Positions 25,586 to 34,837 of a stretch of 64,000 nt of DNA are shown piece by piece. The stretch comes from Planctomycetota bacterium (GTDB lineage Bacteria > Planctomycetota > Phycisphaerae > Phycisphaerales > Phycisphaeraceae). The position numbers and the translations under genes were made by a program. The notes beneath the pieces are model-generated. The model was not told where the DNA came from and ran no database searches. It saw only the letters and a list, made by a program, of their open reading frames with translations. Position 1 is the stretch's first letter. Every line of letters starts with the position of its first letter. Where the stretch lies: positions 1-64,000 of the forward strand of contig JAJRRC010000037.1 of the NCBI GenBank assembly GCA_024279865.1, in the 5' to 3' direction.

Positions 25586-27961
25586 TTATTCAGCGAGGCC
25601 GACGACAGCCGCGATGGCAGGAGAGAACTTCACGATCAAGCCTGCAAAGACGACTGAGACGATGCTGACCAGTTTGATCAGGATGTTCAGCGATGGGCCA
25701 GAGGTATCTTTGAACGGATCGCCGACGGTATCGCCGACCACGCCGGCTTTGTGAGCGTCCGAACCTTTGCCGCCGAATTGGCCGGTTTCGATCCATTTCT
25801 TAGCGTTGTCCCATGCACCACCTGCGTTGGCCATGAAGATCGCCATGGCAAAACCGCAGACCAAGGTGCCGCAGAGAAGTCCCATGACGCCAGCGACACC
25901 GAGGATCAGTCCCACCACGATGGGGACTAGGACTGCCATGATCGAAGGGATGATCATTTCTTTGAGTGCGCCCGTGGTGGAGATAGCGACACAGTTGGCG
26001 TAGTCGGGATAGTGTTTGCCATCGACTTCGATTTCCATGGGCCATTTCATTGGGTCCGCCACATCTTCTTCGCTCATGCCAGATTTTTTGAAGCCTTCTT
26101 TCATGATGGCGAACTGTCGGCGACATTCGTCGATCATGGCAAAAGCTGCACGTCCGACGGCGTTCATGGTCATCGCACAGAAGACGAAGACCAGCATCAC
26201 GCCGATGAACAGGCCGCAAAGGACCTTGGGGTTGAGCAGAGTGACGTTGTAGTAAGCCATGATGTCCGGGATGGTCATCGTGGCGGTGATGACTTCGTGG
26301 CCTCGGATGAGGACCGTATCGTGCATACCGATGAGATGTACCTTGACGGTGGCGACATAAGCAGCGAGCAGTGCCAGAGCAGTCAGAGCCGCTGAGCCGA
26401 TGGCAAAGCCTTTGCCGGTGGCTGCGGTGGTGTTGCCCAGGGAGTCGAGCATGTCAGTGCGTTCACGGACATAAGGAGGTTGTTGGGTCATTTCAGCGTT
26501 GCCACCTGCGTTGTCGGCAATGGGGCCATACGCATCGGTGGCGAGGGTGATGCCCAGTGTGCTGAGCATGCCGACGGCAGCAATGCCGACGCCGAAGGCA
26601 CCCATGAGGAATTCATGTTTACCGCCTGCAAAGTTGAAGGCGAACAGGATCGCAAAGACCACGGTGATCAGTGGAATCCAAGTGGAGATCATGCCCTCGG
26701 CAATGCCTGAGATGATGACCGTGGCAGGACCCATTTTGGCCTGTTCACAGATTCGTTGGGTGGGTTTGTGTTCATAGGAAGTGTAGTATTCAGTTCCCCA
26801 AGCGATGATCAGGCCAGCGAGTATGCCGGTGACGATTGAACCCCAGATGCCGAGGTAGCTGATCCCTGCGATATCGCCGAGGAGGTATTTGAGGATAAAG
26901 AATGAGCCAATGATGATCAACGCTGAGCTGAGCCAAACACCTGCGTGGAGGCTTTTGAGCAGTTGAGCGAAGCTGGCGTTTTCCTTGGCTCGCACGGAGA
27001 AAATCGACAGGATTGAAGCAAGAATGCCCAGTCCCGCGAGTACAGGTGCGGTGATGAGCAGTTTGATGGCATCATCAGTGGGAATATGCATTTGCATGGC
27101 AGCTGCCGCGGCAAGTGCCATGGCTGCGAGAATCGAGCCATAATAAGATTCGTAGAGGTCTGCACCCATGCCTGCGACATCGCCGACGTTATCGCCGACG
27201 TTATCTGCAATCGTGGCAGGGTTGCGAGCGTCGTCTTCGGGGATACCCGCTTCGACTTTACCCACAAGGTCCGCACCCACGTCAGCAGCCTTGGTGTAGA
27301 TGCCACCACCCACGCGAGCGAACAATGCTTGCAGTGAAGCACCCATCGCAAAGCTCAAGGTCAGGGTCGTGATGCTCACCAAGTCAGTCGTGGCGTTGAT
27401 GCCTTTGGTTTTGGCCAAGATGATAAACCAGACAGAAACGTCCAGCAACGCAAAGCCCGTGACGCACAGCCCCATGACCGCACCGGCGCGGAAGGCCACT
27501 TTAAGACCATCATTGAGGGAGTTTTTGGCTGCATGAGCGGTTCGTGCCGAAGCATTGGTCGCGGTTTTCATGCCTAGGAAACCACACAAGCCCGAAAGCA
27601 AGGAGGCAATGATCACGCCCAAGAATGTCATCTCTTCCTGCAGGCCAGCTAAGCCCATCAGGAAAAGAATCACCGCTAACACCGCGACGACGGCATAAAC
27701 CATCTTTGCTTGGCGTGCGAGGTAAGCATACGCACCATCACGGACCGCTTGGGCGATTCGGATCATGCTTTCGTCACCTTCGCTGGTGCTCATAAAGCCT
27801 TTATAAAAGACCATGGCCATCAAAAGTGCCGCTACCGCACCGATGGGTGCGAGCCAGAACAATGGAGGCAATGCGGTGACTGAATCAGTGGCGGCCGCCC
27901 AGGCTGGTGAAGCCATGAAAAATGCCGCTGCACCTGCCGTTAAAGTCAAGTTCCGTTTCAT
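25586..27961 (-). CDS. hppA: Membrane-bound ion-pumping pyrophosphatase
   Basis: 791-residue integral membrane pyrophosphatase coupling PPi hydrolysis to cation export. Seen: DVGADLVGKVEAGIPEDDARNPATIADNVGDNVGDVAGMGADLYES, the TDAYGPIADNAGGNAEM motif and the C-terminal KAGVVGDTVGDPFKDTSGPSLNIL. The K+-dependence site reads GNTTAATGKGFAIGSA with Ala where K+-independent enzymes have Lys, so it is predicted to be K+-stimulated; whether H+ or Na+ is pumped is not decided. The N-terminus has a cleavable-looking signal (MKRNLTLTAGAAAFFMASPAWAA). ATG 27961 is used, with AGGAG 12 bp upstream. Followed by a strong terminator. Confidence 0.94.
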   Translation of the reverse strand: MKRNLTLTAGAAAFFMASPAWAAATDSVTALPPLFWLAPIGAVAALLMAMVFYKGFMSTSEGDESMIRIAQAVRDGAYAYLARQAKMVYAVVAVLAVILFLMGLAGLQEEMTFLGVIIASLLSGLCGFLGMKTATNASARTAHAAKNSLNDGLKVAFRAGAVMGLCVTGFALLDVSVWFIILAKTKGINATTDLVSITTLTLSFAMGASLQALFARVGGGIYTKAADVGADLVGKVEAGIPEDDARNPATIADNVGDNVGDVAGMGADLYESYYGSILAAMALAAAAAMQMHIPTDDAIKLLITAPVLAGLGILASILSIFSVRAKENASFAQLLKSLHAGVWLSSALIIIGSFFILKYLLGDIAGISYLGIWGSIVTGILAGLIIAWGTEYYTSYEHKPTQRICEQAKMGPATVIISGIAEGMISTWIPLITVVFAILFAFNFAGGKHEFLMGAFGVGIAAVGMLSTLGITLATDAYGPIADNAGGNAEMTQQPPYVRERTDMLDSLGNTTAATGKGFAIGSAALTALALLAAYVATVKVHLIGMHDTVLIRGHEVITATMTIPDIMAYYNVTLLNPKVLCGLFIGVMLVFVFCAMTMNAVGRAAFAMIDECRRQFAIMKEGFKKSGMSEEDVADPMKWPMEIEVDGKHYPDYANCVAISTTGALKEMIIPSIMAVLVPIVVGLILGVAGVMGLLCGTLVCGFAMAIFMANAGGAWDNAKKWIETGQFGGKGSDAHKAGVVGDTVGDPFKDTSGPSLNILIKLVSIVSVVFAGLIVKFSPAIAAVVGLAE

Positions 27962-28165
27962 AATAAACCAAGCTCCTGCTGGGCATGAAAAAAACCGCGC
28001 AGCACGAAGACCTTCTTCGCACAAGCGACGGAAAAACAGTTTGAAAGTATATTGCAAAAAGACAGGCGAGGCATATGCCCAGGCTCAGTATCGAGCCTGA
28101 AGCGGGAGCGACACATTGCTGATGCCGTTGGGGGCATCTGTGGTCTCCTGTGGCAAGGCCAGTTG

Positions 28166-28375
28166 TTATCGTTGGGTGGTGGCTGACGGACGACCGGGGA
28201 CTTCAACACGCTTGACGGACTTGCGTCGGGCACGTTGCTTGCGTTCAGAAGGCTTTTCATAATATGCCTTACGCTTGATATCCTTGGTCAGACCCTCTTT
28301 TTCACACAGCTTTTTAAAGCGACGCATGAGTTGCTGGGCAGATTCACCTGGACGAGCTTTAATCCGAATAGCCAT
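28166..28375 (-). CDS. rpsU: Ribosomal protein S21
   Basis: 69-residue basic protein: MAIRIKARPGESAQQLMRRFKKLCEKEGL and KRKAYYEKPSERKQRARRKS match bS21 of the small subunit, which helps in translation initiation near the anti-Shine-Dalgarno end of 16S rRNA. The C-terminal tail is slightly extended. Single gene upstream of hppA on the same strand, gap 204 bp. Confidence 0.95.
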   Translation of the reverse strand: MAIRIKARPGESAQQLMRRFKKLCEKEGLTKDIKRKAYYEKPSERKQRARRKSVKRVEVPGRPSATTQR

Positions 28376-28599
28376 AATGGATTCAATCCTTCTTCCTGAG
28401 CTTCAAATCAAGTCGGGCAGTATGGCATAGATTGCTCGCCAATGCAACAAGCCCTTTTTAAGTGATTGATTCGCGACAACCCCACTATCCGTCAAATAGA
28501 GACAAGTGACGATCAAGCCGTAGTCAATGGGCAGTTTCGTATCGCGGTATCATTGGCGGATTGAAGCGTGTGGCTGGGGTTGAAAAATATGAAAAAAGA

Positions 28600-28627
28600 T
28601 TGATTAAGTGGTGGTTTTTTGTATAGA
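28600..28627 (+). promoter_or_regulatory. Candidate sigma-70 promoter for the ABC-secretin gene
   Basis: TTGATT (28600-28605) and TATAGA (28622-28627) with a 16-bp spacer. A transcription start near 28634 would leave a leader of about 45 bases with GGAGG (28666-28670) eight bases before GTG 28679. The rest of 28376-28599 shows no gene. Confidence 0.5.
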
Positions 28628-28678
28628 TACGTTTTTTTCGGTTAAAATATCTCGCTGTACTTTGTGGAGGCTGGATCT

Positions 28679-31600
28679 GTGGGTGTTCGCTTGTGGCGAA
28701 CGGTAGTCATGACTAAACCGCAAACATCACAATCCACTTCCTCAGGAAACGAAGCAACTTCCACGACCCAGCGGGTGGCAGTGCTTTTCAAACCTTATTC
28801 AGCAACGCTTGTTGGCGTGGTCCTGTTCATGTTGGTTTTGACCGGCGTGAATATGCTGCGGCCGTTCTTTATCAAACTGCTTTTTGATGAAGTTTTTCCC
28901 GGTCAAGGCAACCCACTGGGCAATCTAGGCTTGCTGATGTTCATCCTCTTGGGGGTGATGATCGTCTATGTGGCTCGCAATATTCTGTTTTACTATTCCA
29001 AGTCGGCAGCGGTCACGGTGGGTGAAAATTTCTGTTTCACCATTCGCAAACGCTTGTTTGAGTATCTACAGCAATTGAACATGCGTTTTTTTCGTCAGAA
29101 CAATGCCGGGGAAGTCTCCAGCCGTCTGATGAATGATAGTTTTGTGATTCAGCAGTTTATTGCAGATGATTTGCCGAAGCTTCTTCAGGCTATTTTTACG
29201 TTTGTGGGTGTGTTGGCGATTATTTATGCGGTGAATTGGCCGTTGGCGTTGGTGAGCACGATTGTGTTGCCGTTGCATTTGTTGACGCATCATTATTTTA
29301 AGAGGCCGATCAAAGAGGCCAGTCGTGAAGCATCGTCACAGCTTTCTTTGGTCCATGGCGATTTGATCGAAAAATTTCTCGGCGCAGAAGTCGTCAAAGG
29401 TTTTGCGGGTGAACAGCGAGAAAGTGAAGCCTTCGGGCGAGCCATTGACCGTTCACGCAAAAGCCAGCTGAAAAGTAAAAGCTATCACATTGTTCAAAAA
29501 GTCATTGCCGACTTGCTCGTGGGTGTGGGGACCGTGGGACTGCTGGGGTTTGGTGCTTATCAAGTCCTCAAACCCGTCGATCCCATGAGAGCGGGAACCT
29601 TTATTATGTTCTTTGCCTACGTGGGGATGCTCTATCCCACCGTGATTGACCTGATGAGTGGCCTCGCCAAATTTACACGAACCACCGCCAGTGTGGACCG
29701 TATTTTTGACATGCTTCAAACCGGGCAGCAGGAACAGCAACTTGACCATGAAGGCCCCAAGCCGCCGATTCGGGGCGAACTGGTCTTTCGCAATGTGGAC
29801 TTTGGCTATGTACAGGGCATCCCTGTTTTGAAAAAAGTTTCATTTACCGTTTCGCCCGGCCAAGTGTGCGCTATCGTCGGTCCCTCCGGGGCAGGCAAAA
29901 GCACCCTTGTCAGCCTCTTGCCACTTTTTAATGAAGCTACGCGAGGCAGCGTTGAGCTAGATGGCCTCGATGTGAAAGACATCGACCTCACTTACCTACG
30001 TCAAAACATCGGCGTCGCTTTTCAAGAATGCTTCCTCTTTAATAGCTCCATTGAAGAAAATTTGCGTTATGCCAACCCCAATGCCACCACCCGGCAAATT
30101 ATGGACGTGGCCAAGCGGACCGGGGCGGATGACTTTATTCAAAAATTGCCTGATGGCTACGAGACCCTCGTCGGAGAAAATGGGGTCAACCTTTCGCGAG
30201 GTGAAAAACAAAGAATTACGTTGATGCGAGCGATGTTGAAAAAACCTAAAATTTTAATTCTCGATGAAGCAACCGCTTCGCTTGATGCAGCTAGTGAATC
30301 GCAGGTCATCCCGGCGATTCTCGAATTTATGCACGGAAAGACTACTTTGATGATCACACATCGTCCACAACTACTTGAACATGCTGACCAAGTGATCCAA
30401 TTGCAGGAAGGACGTGTGGTGTACCAAGGTTCCTCCAAAACGTTTGATCACGAAGCCTTTGCAGGTAACTTGGTGTCACCCTCGCCAGTTCAACGAGATA
30501 CCAAAGAAGGCTCGGACCGTTGGCCCGTTTTGCGTAATTTGGCCATGCTCCTCTCGATGGGTCTTGTGGGAACATCCCTCATCATGACCACGCCCGCCAT
30601 GGCTGCAACTGCTGCTGAAAAGGTGACTGCTAAAAAAACAGCCCCCAAAATATCTCCCAAAGTCACCAAAAAAACGATTCAAAAGTCCACCATTCCCCAT
30701 GCTATTTTTGAACCGATGGTCGGCCTCAATGATCTGCAAGTGGCTGAACTGCTTGATGTCATTGCTGCGAAGCTCAAAGCCCAAGGCTATTCCAATCGCA
30801 ACCAAGCAGACCATCGCAAACAAATGCCACAACTCGAGGACTATCGCAATGTGCAGCTATTATCCAAAACCCAAGGGGCTGCCGTCCACTTGGTTCAACT
30901 GGGATTGAAAACCTTTCGAAGCCAACCCGTGCATCTATGGATCGCTGGCACCATCGTGCAAGGGAACACCCAAAAACCGATGGACCTCGAACCCCTCAAG
31001 GCCAGTCTGGCTCAAGCCCGCAAGTCGCTCCAGACCCATCAAGAAACACTCAAAGTCGGTGATCTCGCGATTGAAACCTTACGCCTAAGCTACATCGAAC
31101 CAGACCGCTGCTTGGCAGTGTTGAAAACCTTGGGCTATCAGGTCATTGAATACAAAGCCGGTGCCAAAGGCCCCGGCCGTCACCAGATGATCAACCCGGA
31201 CAAAAAAGTTGATCCTAAAAATCTCCCCGTGGTCGTTGCCGTACCAGGAACCGATGCGACCCAACTCGTCGGCGGCATCAAAGTCGCCAAAGGCGCTTTC
31301 GGGCTGACCATGACGCCAAGCATTCCTTCACCCTTGCCCGATCACACAGCCGCCGCACCCTTGATGGAACTGCTCATCTTGCATGACCCGGCGAGACCTC
31401 AACAGCACGCCAAATTACTGGACTTGATCCATCACACCATTGACGTGCCAGCTCGGCAAATTCTGGTGGAAGCCATGGTGCTGGAAATTTCTAAAAGTGC
31501 CCTAGACCAATTGGGCGTTCAATGGGAATTGCAAACCGCCAAGGCCAATTTGACAAGTCTTCAAATTGGGCGTTTGCCTGACTTGGCTGCGGGCGAAACG

Positions 31601-33172
31601 CCTGCGATGGATATTGGATTGGGCAATATCTTCGGCGAATTCAAAATACAACTGCAAGCGTTGGTTTCTGCGGGCAAAGCAAAAATTCTCTCAAGGCCAA
31701 GCGTATTAACGCTTGATAACCGTCAAGCATCCATTCGCGTGGGCGAGGAAATTCCCGTGGCGACCAGTACCGCGGGTGCGATTACAGGCGACAAAATCAG
31801 CTTTAAGTTTCAATACATCCCCATTGGCATTTTACTCAACGTCAGGCCACGGGTCAGCCGCAACGGCGATTATGTCAGTATGCAAATTGATGGGATTGTT
31901 TCCGCCAAAGTACCCGGCGAAGACTTGGAACTGCGTGATACCAAAACCAATGAGATCCTCGCAAGCGCGCCGCAGATTAGTACCCGTCGCGTGCAAACGT
32001 ATAGTCGCGTCGCCAACAACACGCCGTTTATTATTGGTGGGTTGATTGCAGAGGATGATGTGGATTTAGAGAAAAAAGTTACGTTGCTAGGCGATATTCC
32101 CTTGATCGGAAAACTTTTTACTTCCTCAGCCAAGGCCAAGCTCAAACGTGAGGTGATTATTGTGATTACGCCTTATGTGTTGCCGACCAATCAGCTTGCC
32201 GGCCGGAATATGCCCAAGGATGAAGATTCGTTTGATAGCTTTGGCAACGAACTGTTTCGTGATGCGTATCGTATTCGAGCTGCGGATGTTTTTGATTTAA
32301 CTTTTTTGCGTGAACATCTGGGCTTGCAACGTCTCACCGATCTAACCAATCAAGTCGTGTCCCGCAATGCCTCCTTGGCTCAAACCTATCCGTTTGATCG
32401 GTTCGTGGAGAATCGCATCCCAGGCGAACGGATTTTGGTCTATCGTCAAATGTATGGCGTGATTAAACGCCACCACCTTGACGAGCAAATCCGCTTACGC
32501 AAATTGATTTTCTTTGAACCTCAAAAAGAGACGGAAAACAAAGGGGCCGCGACTGGGTTTGAAGTGCGGTTCCTCTTGGCATCATTGGAAAAACAGTTGG
32601 GTTTGGGGGTGGCTTCCTCGACAGACGAGCCAGATTTAGAGCGTTTGTTTGGCGCGTTAAAAGGCAAGGCCGTGGCTTTAACCTGGACCCGTCAGCGGTA
32701 TACGCAAAAGAGTCGAGACCTGCTCGCGCAGCCTGTGCCGCAGGTGAGTATTGTCGATTGTGCGGATCGCCAAGCATGGTCCAATGAACTTTGGACACGC
32801 AATCAGATCGATAAAAATGGCAATCAGCGTTATACCATTTTGCTTCACAGTGCCAAGGATTTGGATCGGCTCAAACGGGCGATTATTCTCAAGCAGACGG
32901 TGGCGATGAATGCGCGAGAAAACGCGATTACATTGGCGAACTTTGCCGTGGGCCGTCAGTTGTTGATGCCGACGGTGAAGCGTGACAAAGTTTATTTGGT
33001 GGACGATCAGGTTGCCAAATACTTTTTCTATACCGAGCTATACTATCCGGCTGTGCGAGAAGAATTGCAGCGTGATGCGGAGGCTTTGAAAAACATGCTC
33101 AAGGCCAGTAGCATGAGGCGATTGCTCGATGATCCCAATGGGGCCGACCGGCCGGCTCAATGGAAGCCTTGA
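28679..33172 (+). CDS. ABC exporter-secretin fusion protein
   Basis: One uninterrupted frame of about 1497 codons. The first ~590 residues are an MsbA-like ABC exporter half-transporter: six membrane helices (DNA about 28800-29650), Walker A GPSGAGKS (29880-29903), signature written LSRGE (30190-30204), Walker B ILILDEAT. Then comes a signal-peptide-like hydrophobic segment ending TTPAMAATAAEK (DNA about 30520-30615), an N-domain region, and a secretin core: LVSAGKAKILSRPSVLTLDNRQASIRVGEEIPV (31660-31760), GGLIAEDD and LLGDIPLIGKLF, ending ITPYVLPTN (about 32190). A further ~325 residues are not recognised. GTG 28679 has GGAGG; ATG 28709 is an alternative. An internal GTG at 30473 with GCAGG seven bases upstream could yield a separate 899-residue secretin. 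Genuine fusion versus lost stop codon cannot be decided here. Confidence 0.85.
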   Translation: MGVRLWRTVVMTKPQTSQSTSSGNEATSTTQRVAVLFKPYSATLVGVVLFMLVLTGVNMLRPFFIKLLFDEVFPGQGNPLGNLGLLMFILLGVMIVYVARNILFYYSKSAAVTVGENFCFTIRKRLFEYLQQLNMRFFRQNNAGEVSSRLMNDSFVIQQFIADDLPKLLQAIFTFVGVLAIIYAVNWPLALVSTIVLPLHLLTHHYFKRPIKEASREASSQLSLVHGDLIEKFLGAEVVKGFAGEQRESEAFGRAIDRSRKSQLKSKSYHIVQKVIADLLVGVGTVGLLGFGAYQVLKPVDPMRAGTFIMFFAYVGMLYPTVIDLMSGLAKFTRTTASVDRIFDMLQTGQQEQQLDHEGPKPPIRGELVFRNVDFGYVQGIPVLKKVSFTVSPGQVCAIVGPSGAGKSTLVSLLPLFNEATRGSVELDGLDVKDIDLTYLRQNIGVAFQECFLFNSSIEENLRYANPNATTRQIMDVAKRTGADDFIQKLPDGYETLVGENGVNLSRGEKQRITLMRAMLKKPKILILDEATASLDAASESQVIPAILEFMHGKTTLMITHRPQLLEHADQVIQLQEGRVVYQGSSKTFDHEAFAGNLVSPSPVQRDTKEGSDRWPVLRNLAMLLSMGLVGTSLIMTTPAMAATAAEKVTAKKTAPKISPKVTKKTIQKSTIPHAIFEPMVGLNDLQVAELLDVIAAKLKAQGYSNRNQADHRKQMPQLEDYRNVQLLSKTQGAAVHLVQLGLKTFRSQPVHLWIAGTIVQGNTQKPMDLEPLKASLAQARKSLQTHQETLKVGDLAIETLRLSYIEPDRCLAVLKTLGYQVIEYKAGAKGPGRHQMINPDKKVDPKNLPVVVAVPGTDATQLVGGIKVAKGAFGLTMTPSIPSPLPDHTAAAPLMELLILHDPARPQQHAKLLDLIHHTIDVPARQILVEAMVLEISKSALDQLGVQWELQTAKANLTSLQIGRLPDLAAGETPAMDIGLGNIFGEFKIQLQALVSAGKAKILSRPSVLTLDNRQASIRVGEEIPVATSTAGAITGDKISFKFQYIPIGILLNVRPRVSRNGDYVSMQIDGIVSAKVPGEDLELRDTKTNEILASAPQISTRRVQTYSRVANNTPFIIGGLIAEDDVDLEKKVTLLGDIPLIGKLFTSSAKAKLKREVIIVITPYVLPTNQLAGRNMPKDEDSFDSFGNELFRDAYRIRAADVFDLTFLREHLGLQRLTDLTNQVVSRNASLAQTYPFDRFVENRIPGERILVYRQMYGVIKRHHLDEQIRLRKLIFFEPQKETENKGAATGFEVRFLLASLEKQLGLGVASSTDEPDLERLFGALKGKAVALTWTRQRYTQKSRDLLAQPVPQVSIVDCADRQAWSNELWTRNQIDKNGNQRYTILLHSAKDLDRLKRAIILKQTVAMNARENAITLANFAVGRQLLMPTVKRDKVYLVDDQVAKYFFYTELYYPAVREELQRDAEALKNMLKASSMRRLLDDPNGADRPAQWKP

Positions 33173-33198
33173 TTTTTAATTGGTACGAAAGAGATTTG

Positions 33199-33858
33199 AT
33201 GCAGTATGACATCCATCAAGTGTTGACGAATCCTGATTTTTCGCAGCCTTGGGATAGCCCCGCTTGGGACAAGGCTGCGGTGGTGCAGATCGATCAATTT
33301 CGCCCTGAAAGTGGCGAGCATCATCCAACCACCCACGCCAAAGTTCTCTACGATGACAAAGGACTTTATGTTTACTTTCAAGTGCAGGACCAATTTGTTC
33401 ATAGCACGGTGACGGATTTGCAAGGGTCGGTTTGCAAGGATAGCTGTGTTGAATTTTTTGTGGAACCCATCGCGGGCAAAAACTATTTTAACTTTGAAAT
33501 TAACTGTGGTGGCACCATGTTGCTTTACTACATTGAAGATATACAAATAACCCCCAAACGTTACAAAGAAGTTTCTGCTGAAGATTGTCAGATGGTTGAA
33601 ATCCATGCGATGATGCCCAAGGTGGTCGATCCGGAAATCGTTGAGCCGACGACTTGGACGATGGGATTTTTTATTCCGTTTGCACTGTTTGAAAAGTATC
33701 TGGGGCAGACCGTCGAGCCGGGACAGTGGCGTGGCAACTTTTATAAATGTGGCAGTCTCAAACCCCATTGGGCCAGTTGGGCTCCGATGGCCGGCAAGCA
33801 ACTACAGTTTCATCAACCCCAGTTGTTTGGCTCTTTGCGATTTGTCCCAGCTCCGTAG
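33199..33858 (+). CDS. CBM9-like carbohydrate-binding domain protein
   Basis: 219 residues resembling the family 9 carbohydrate-binding-like fold seen in many planctomycete proteins (WDKAAVVQIDQF, AKVLYDDKGLYVYFQVQD, DSCVEFFVEPI, YFNFEINCGGTMLLYYIED). No signal peptide is seen, so it may be cytoplasmic or moonlighting. ATG 33199 is chosen for AAAGAGA just upstream; ATG 33160, overlapping the secretin end by 13 bp, is also possible. Ligand unknown. Confidence 0.7.
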   Translation: MQYDIHQVLTNPDFSQPWDSPAWDKAAVVQIDQFRPESGEHHPTTHAKVLYDDKGLYVYFQVQDQFVHSTVTDLQGSVCKDSCVEFFVEPIAGKNYFNFEINCGGTMLLYYIEDIQITPKRYKEVSAEDCQMVEIHAMMPKVVDPEIVEPTTWTMGFFIPFALFEKYLGQTVEPGQWRGNFYKCGSLKPHWASWAPMAGKQLQFHQPQLFGSLRFVPAP

Positions 33859-33890
33859 AGTGTGATTGAATCACGGACCACGTTTGGTAA

Positions 33891-33939
33891 GAATCCGAAT
33901 CTTCGGCCCCGCAAGGGCCTCAGAGTTCGGCTTTGTGAT
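33891..33939 (-). repeat. Dispersed hairpin repeat (family 2), copy e
   Basis: Reverse orientation: GAATCCGAATCTTCGGCC... to ...CGGCTTTGTGAT, with stem GGCCC/GGGCC on the minus strand. Followed at 33950-33972 by a short G-tract (TCCGGGGGTGGGGTGGGG). Confidence 0.65.
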
Positions 33940-33949
33940 CGTTGGGATT

Positions 33950-33972
33950 TTCCGGGGGTGGGGTGGGGAATT
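33950..33972 (+). repeat. G-tract repeat
   Basis: TTCCGGGGGTGGGGTGGGG, four G runs in close spacing, intergenic between the CBM9-like gene and the DUF2726 gene, adjoining the family-2 repeat. Confidence 0.65.
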
Positions 33973-34010
33973 TTGGTGTGGAGTTCCTTGTTGTGCCGAC
34001 GACATAGGGT

Positions 34011-34589
34011 ATGCCTACGATTTTAATAGCCTTGGGCGCTGTGAGTGGCGTGGTGATGGTCATCTCGCTGGCGTGGCCTCTGTTGATGCACTTTAAATTG
34101 CTGCGTCACAAATTGCATCGGATCGGCCGGATGCGTGCGCAGCCTCGGTATCGCAAAGCAGACGCATTTCTAGATGAATCACAACGCCATACCCTTGAGT
34201 CGTTGCAAGCGATGATGGGCGAGCAATTGGCGGTTTTTCCACGTATCCGCTTGGCGGAATTGTTGACGCTTGCCAAGGGGGATCTGGCTCACAACCCAAA
34301 ACTAGGCCAGTTTGTACAGACGCAGACGGTGGACTTTGCGGTGTGTGATCGCAGTAGCCATCAGATTATGTTGGTGGTGGAGCTTCGCAATGCAGAGGAT
34401 CAAACACCTGCGACCCTCGCGCGTCGCGCTCAACTGGATGACGTGTTGGAAATGGCAGGGATTCCGCTGTTGCCGATCACGCACCAAGTTCCCAAGTCGA
34501 CCCATCAGTTGGCCAAGAGTGTGCAGGAATCCTTGGTAAGTTTTTTAGACTCCGCCCACACTTCAAAGAAGTCTATCCAAGCTGCTTGA
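34011..34589 (+). CDS. DUF2726-like protein with membrane anchor
   Basis: 192 residues. One N-terminal membrane helix (ILIALGAVSGVVMVISLAWPLLM) is followed by a DUF2726-type domain (about 65-165): LLTLAKGDLAHNPKLGQFVQTQTVDFAVCDRSSHQIMLVVELRNAED. This fold is related to restriction-endonuclease-like nuclease domains (DFxxCD... VELD pattern). Catalytic activity is not established. Ends before a bidirectional terminator. Unknown role. Confidence 0.65.
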   Translation: MPTILIALGAVSGVVMVISLAWPLLMHFKLLRHKLHRIGRMRAQPRYRKADAFLDESQRHTLESLQAMMGEQLAVFPRIRLAELLTLAKGDLAHNPKLGQFVQTQTVDFAVCDRSSHQIMLVVELRNAEDQTPATLARRAQLDDVLEMAGIPLLPITHQVPKSTHQLAKSVQESLVSFLDSAHTSKKSIQAA

Positions 34590-34753
34590 ATCCGTGCGGT
34601 CACGCTCCCCAATAGTGGGGAAGCCCACAAGAATCATATCTTGCGATTTTTCGTCGTTGTGTTGCGTTTATGGGTCGTCTGTTGCGGTGAGGCGAGGCGT
34701 TGCCTGCATGGTTGTTTGCGAATCTTCCCCTTCTTACTGATAACTAATAGCTT

Positions 34754-34793
34754 AAAAATGATGGCTGTCCCAGTTGGAACAGCCATCATTTTT
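34754..34793. terminator. Bidirectional terminator
   Basis: Stem AAAAATGATGGCTGT/ACAGCCATCATTTTT, 15 bp, with a ten-base loop, and A/T runs on both sides. It serves the plus-strand DUF2726 gene and the minus-strand pseudopilin. A smaller stem AGCC-CAAA-GGCT followed by eight T lies at 34799-34818. No gene in 34590-34837. Confidence 0.82.
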
Positions 34794-34837
34794 AGATCAA
34801 GCCCAAAGGCTTTTTTTTATGTTTGCGTGGGAAACCC

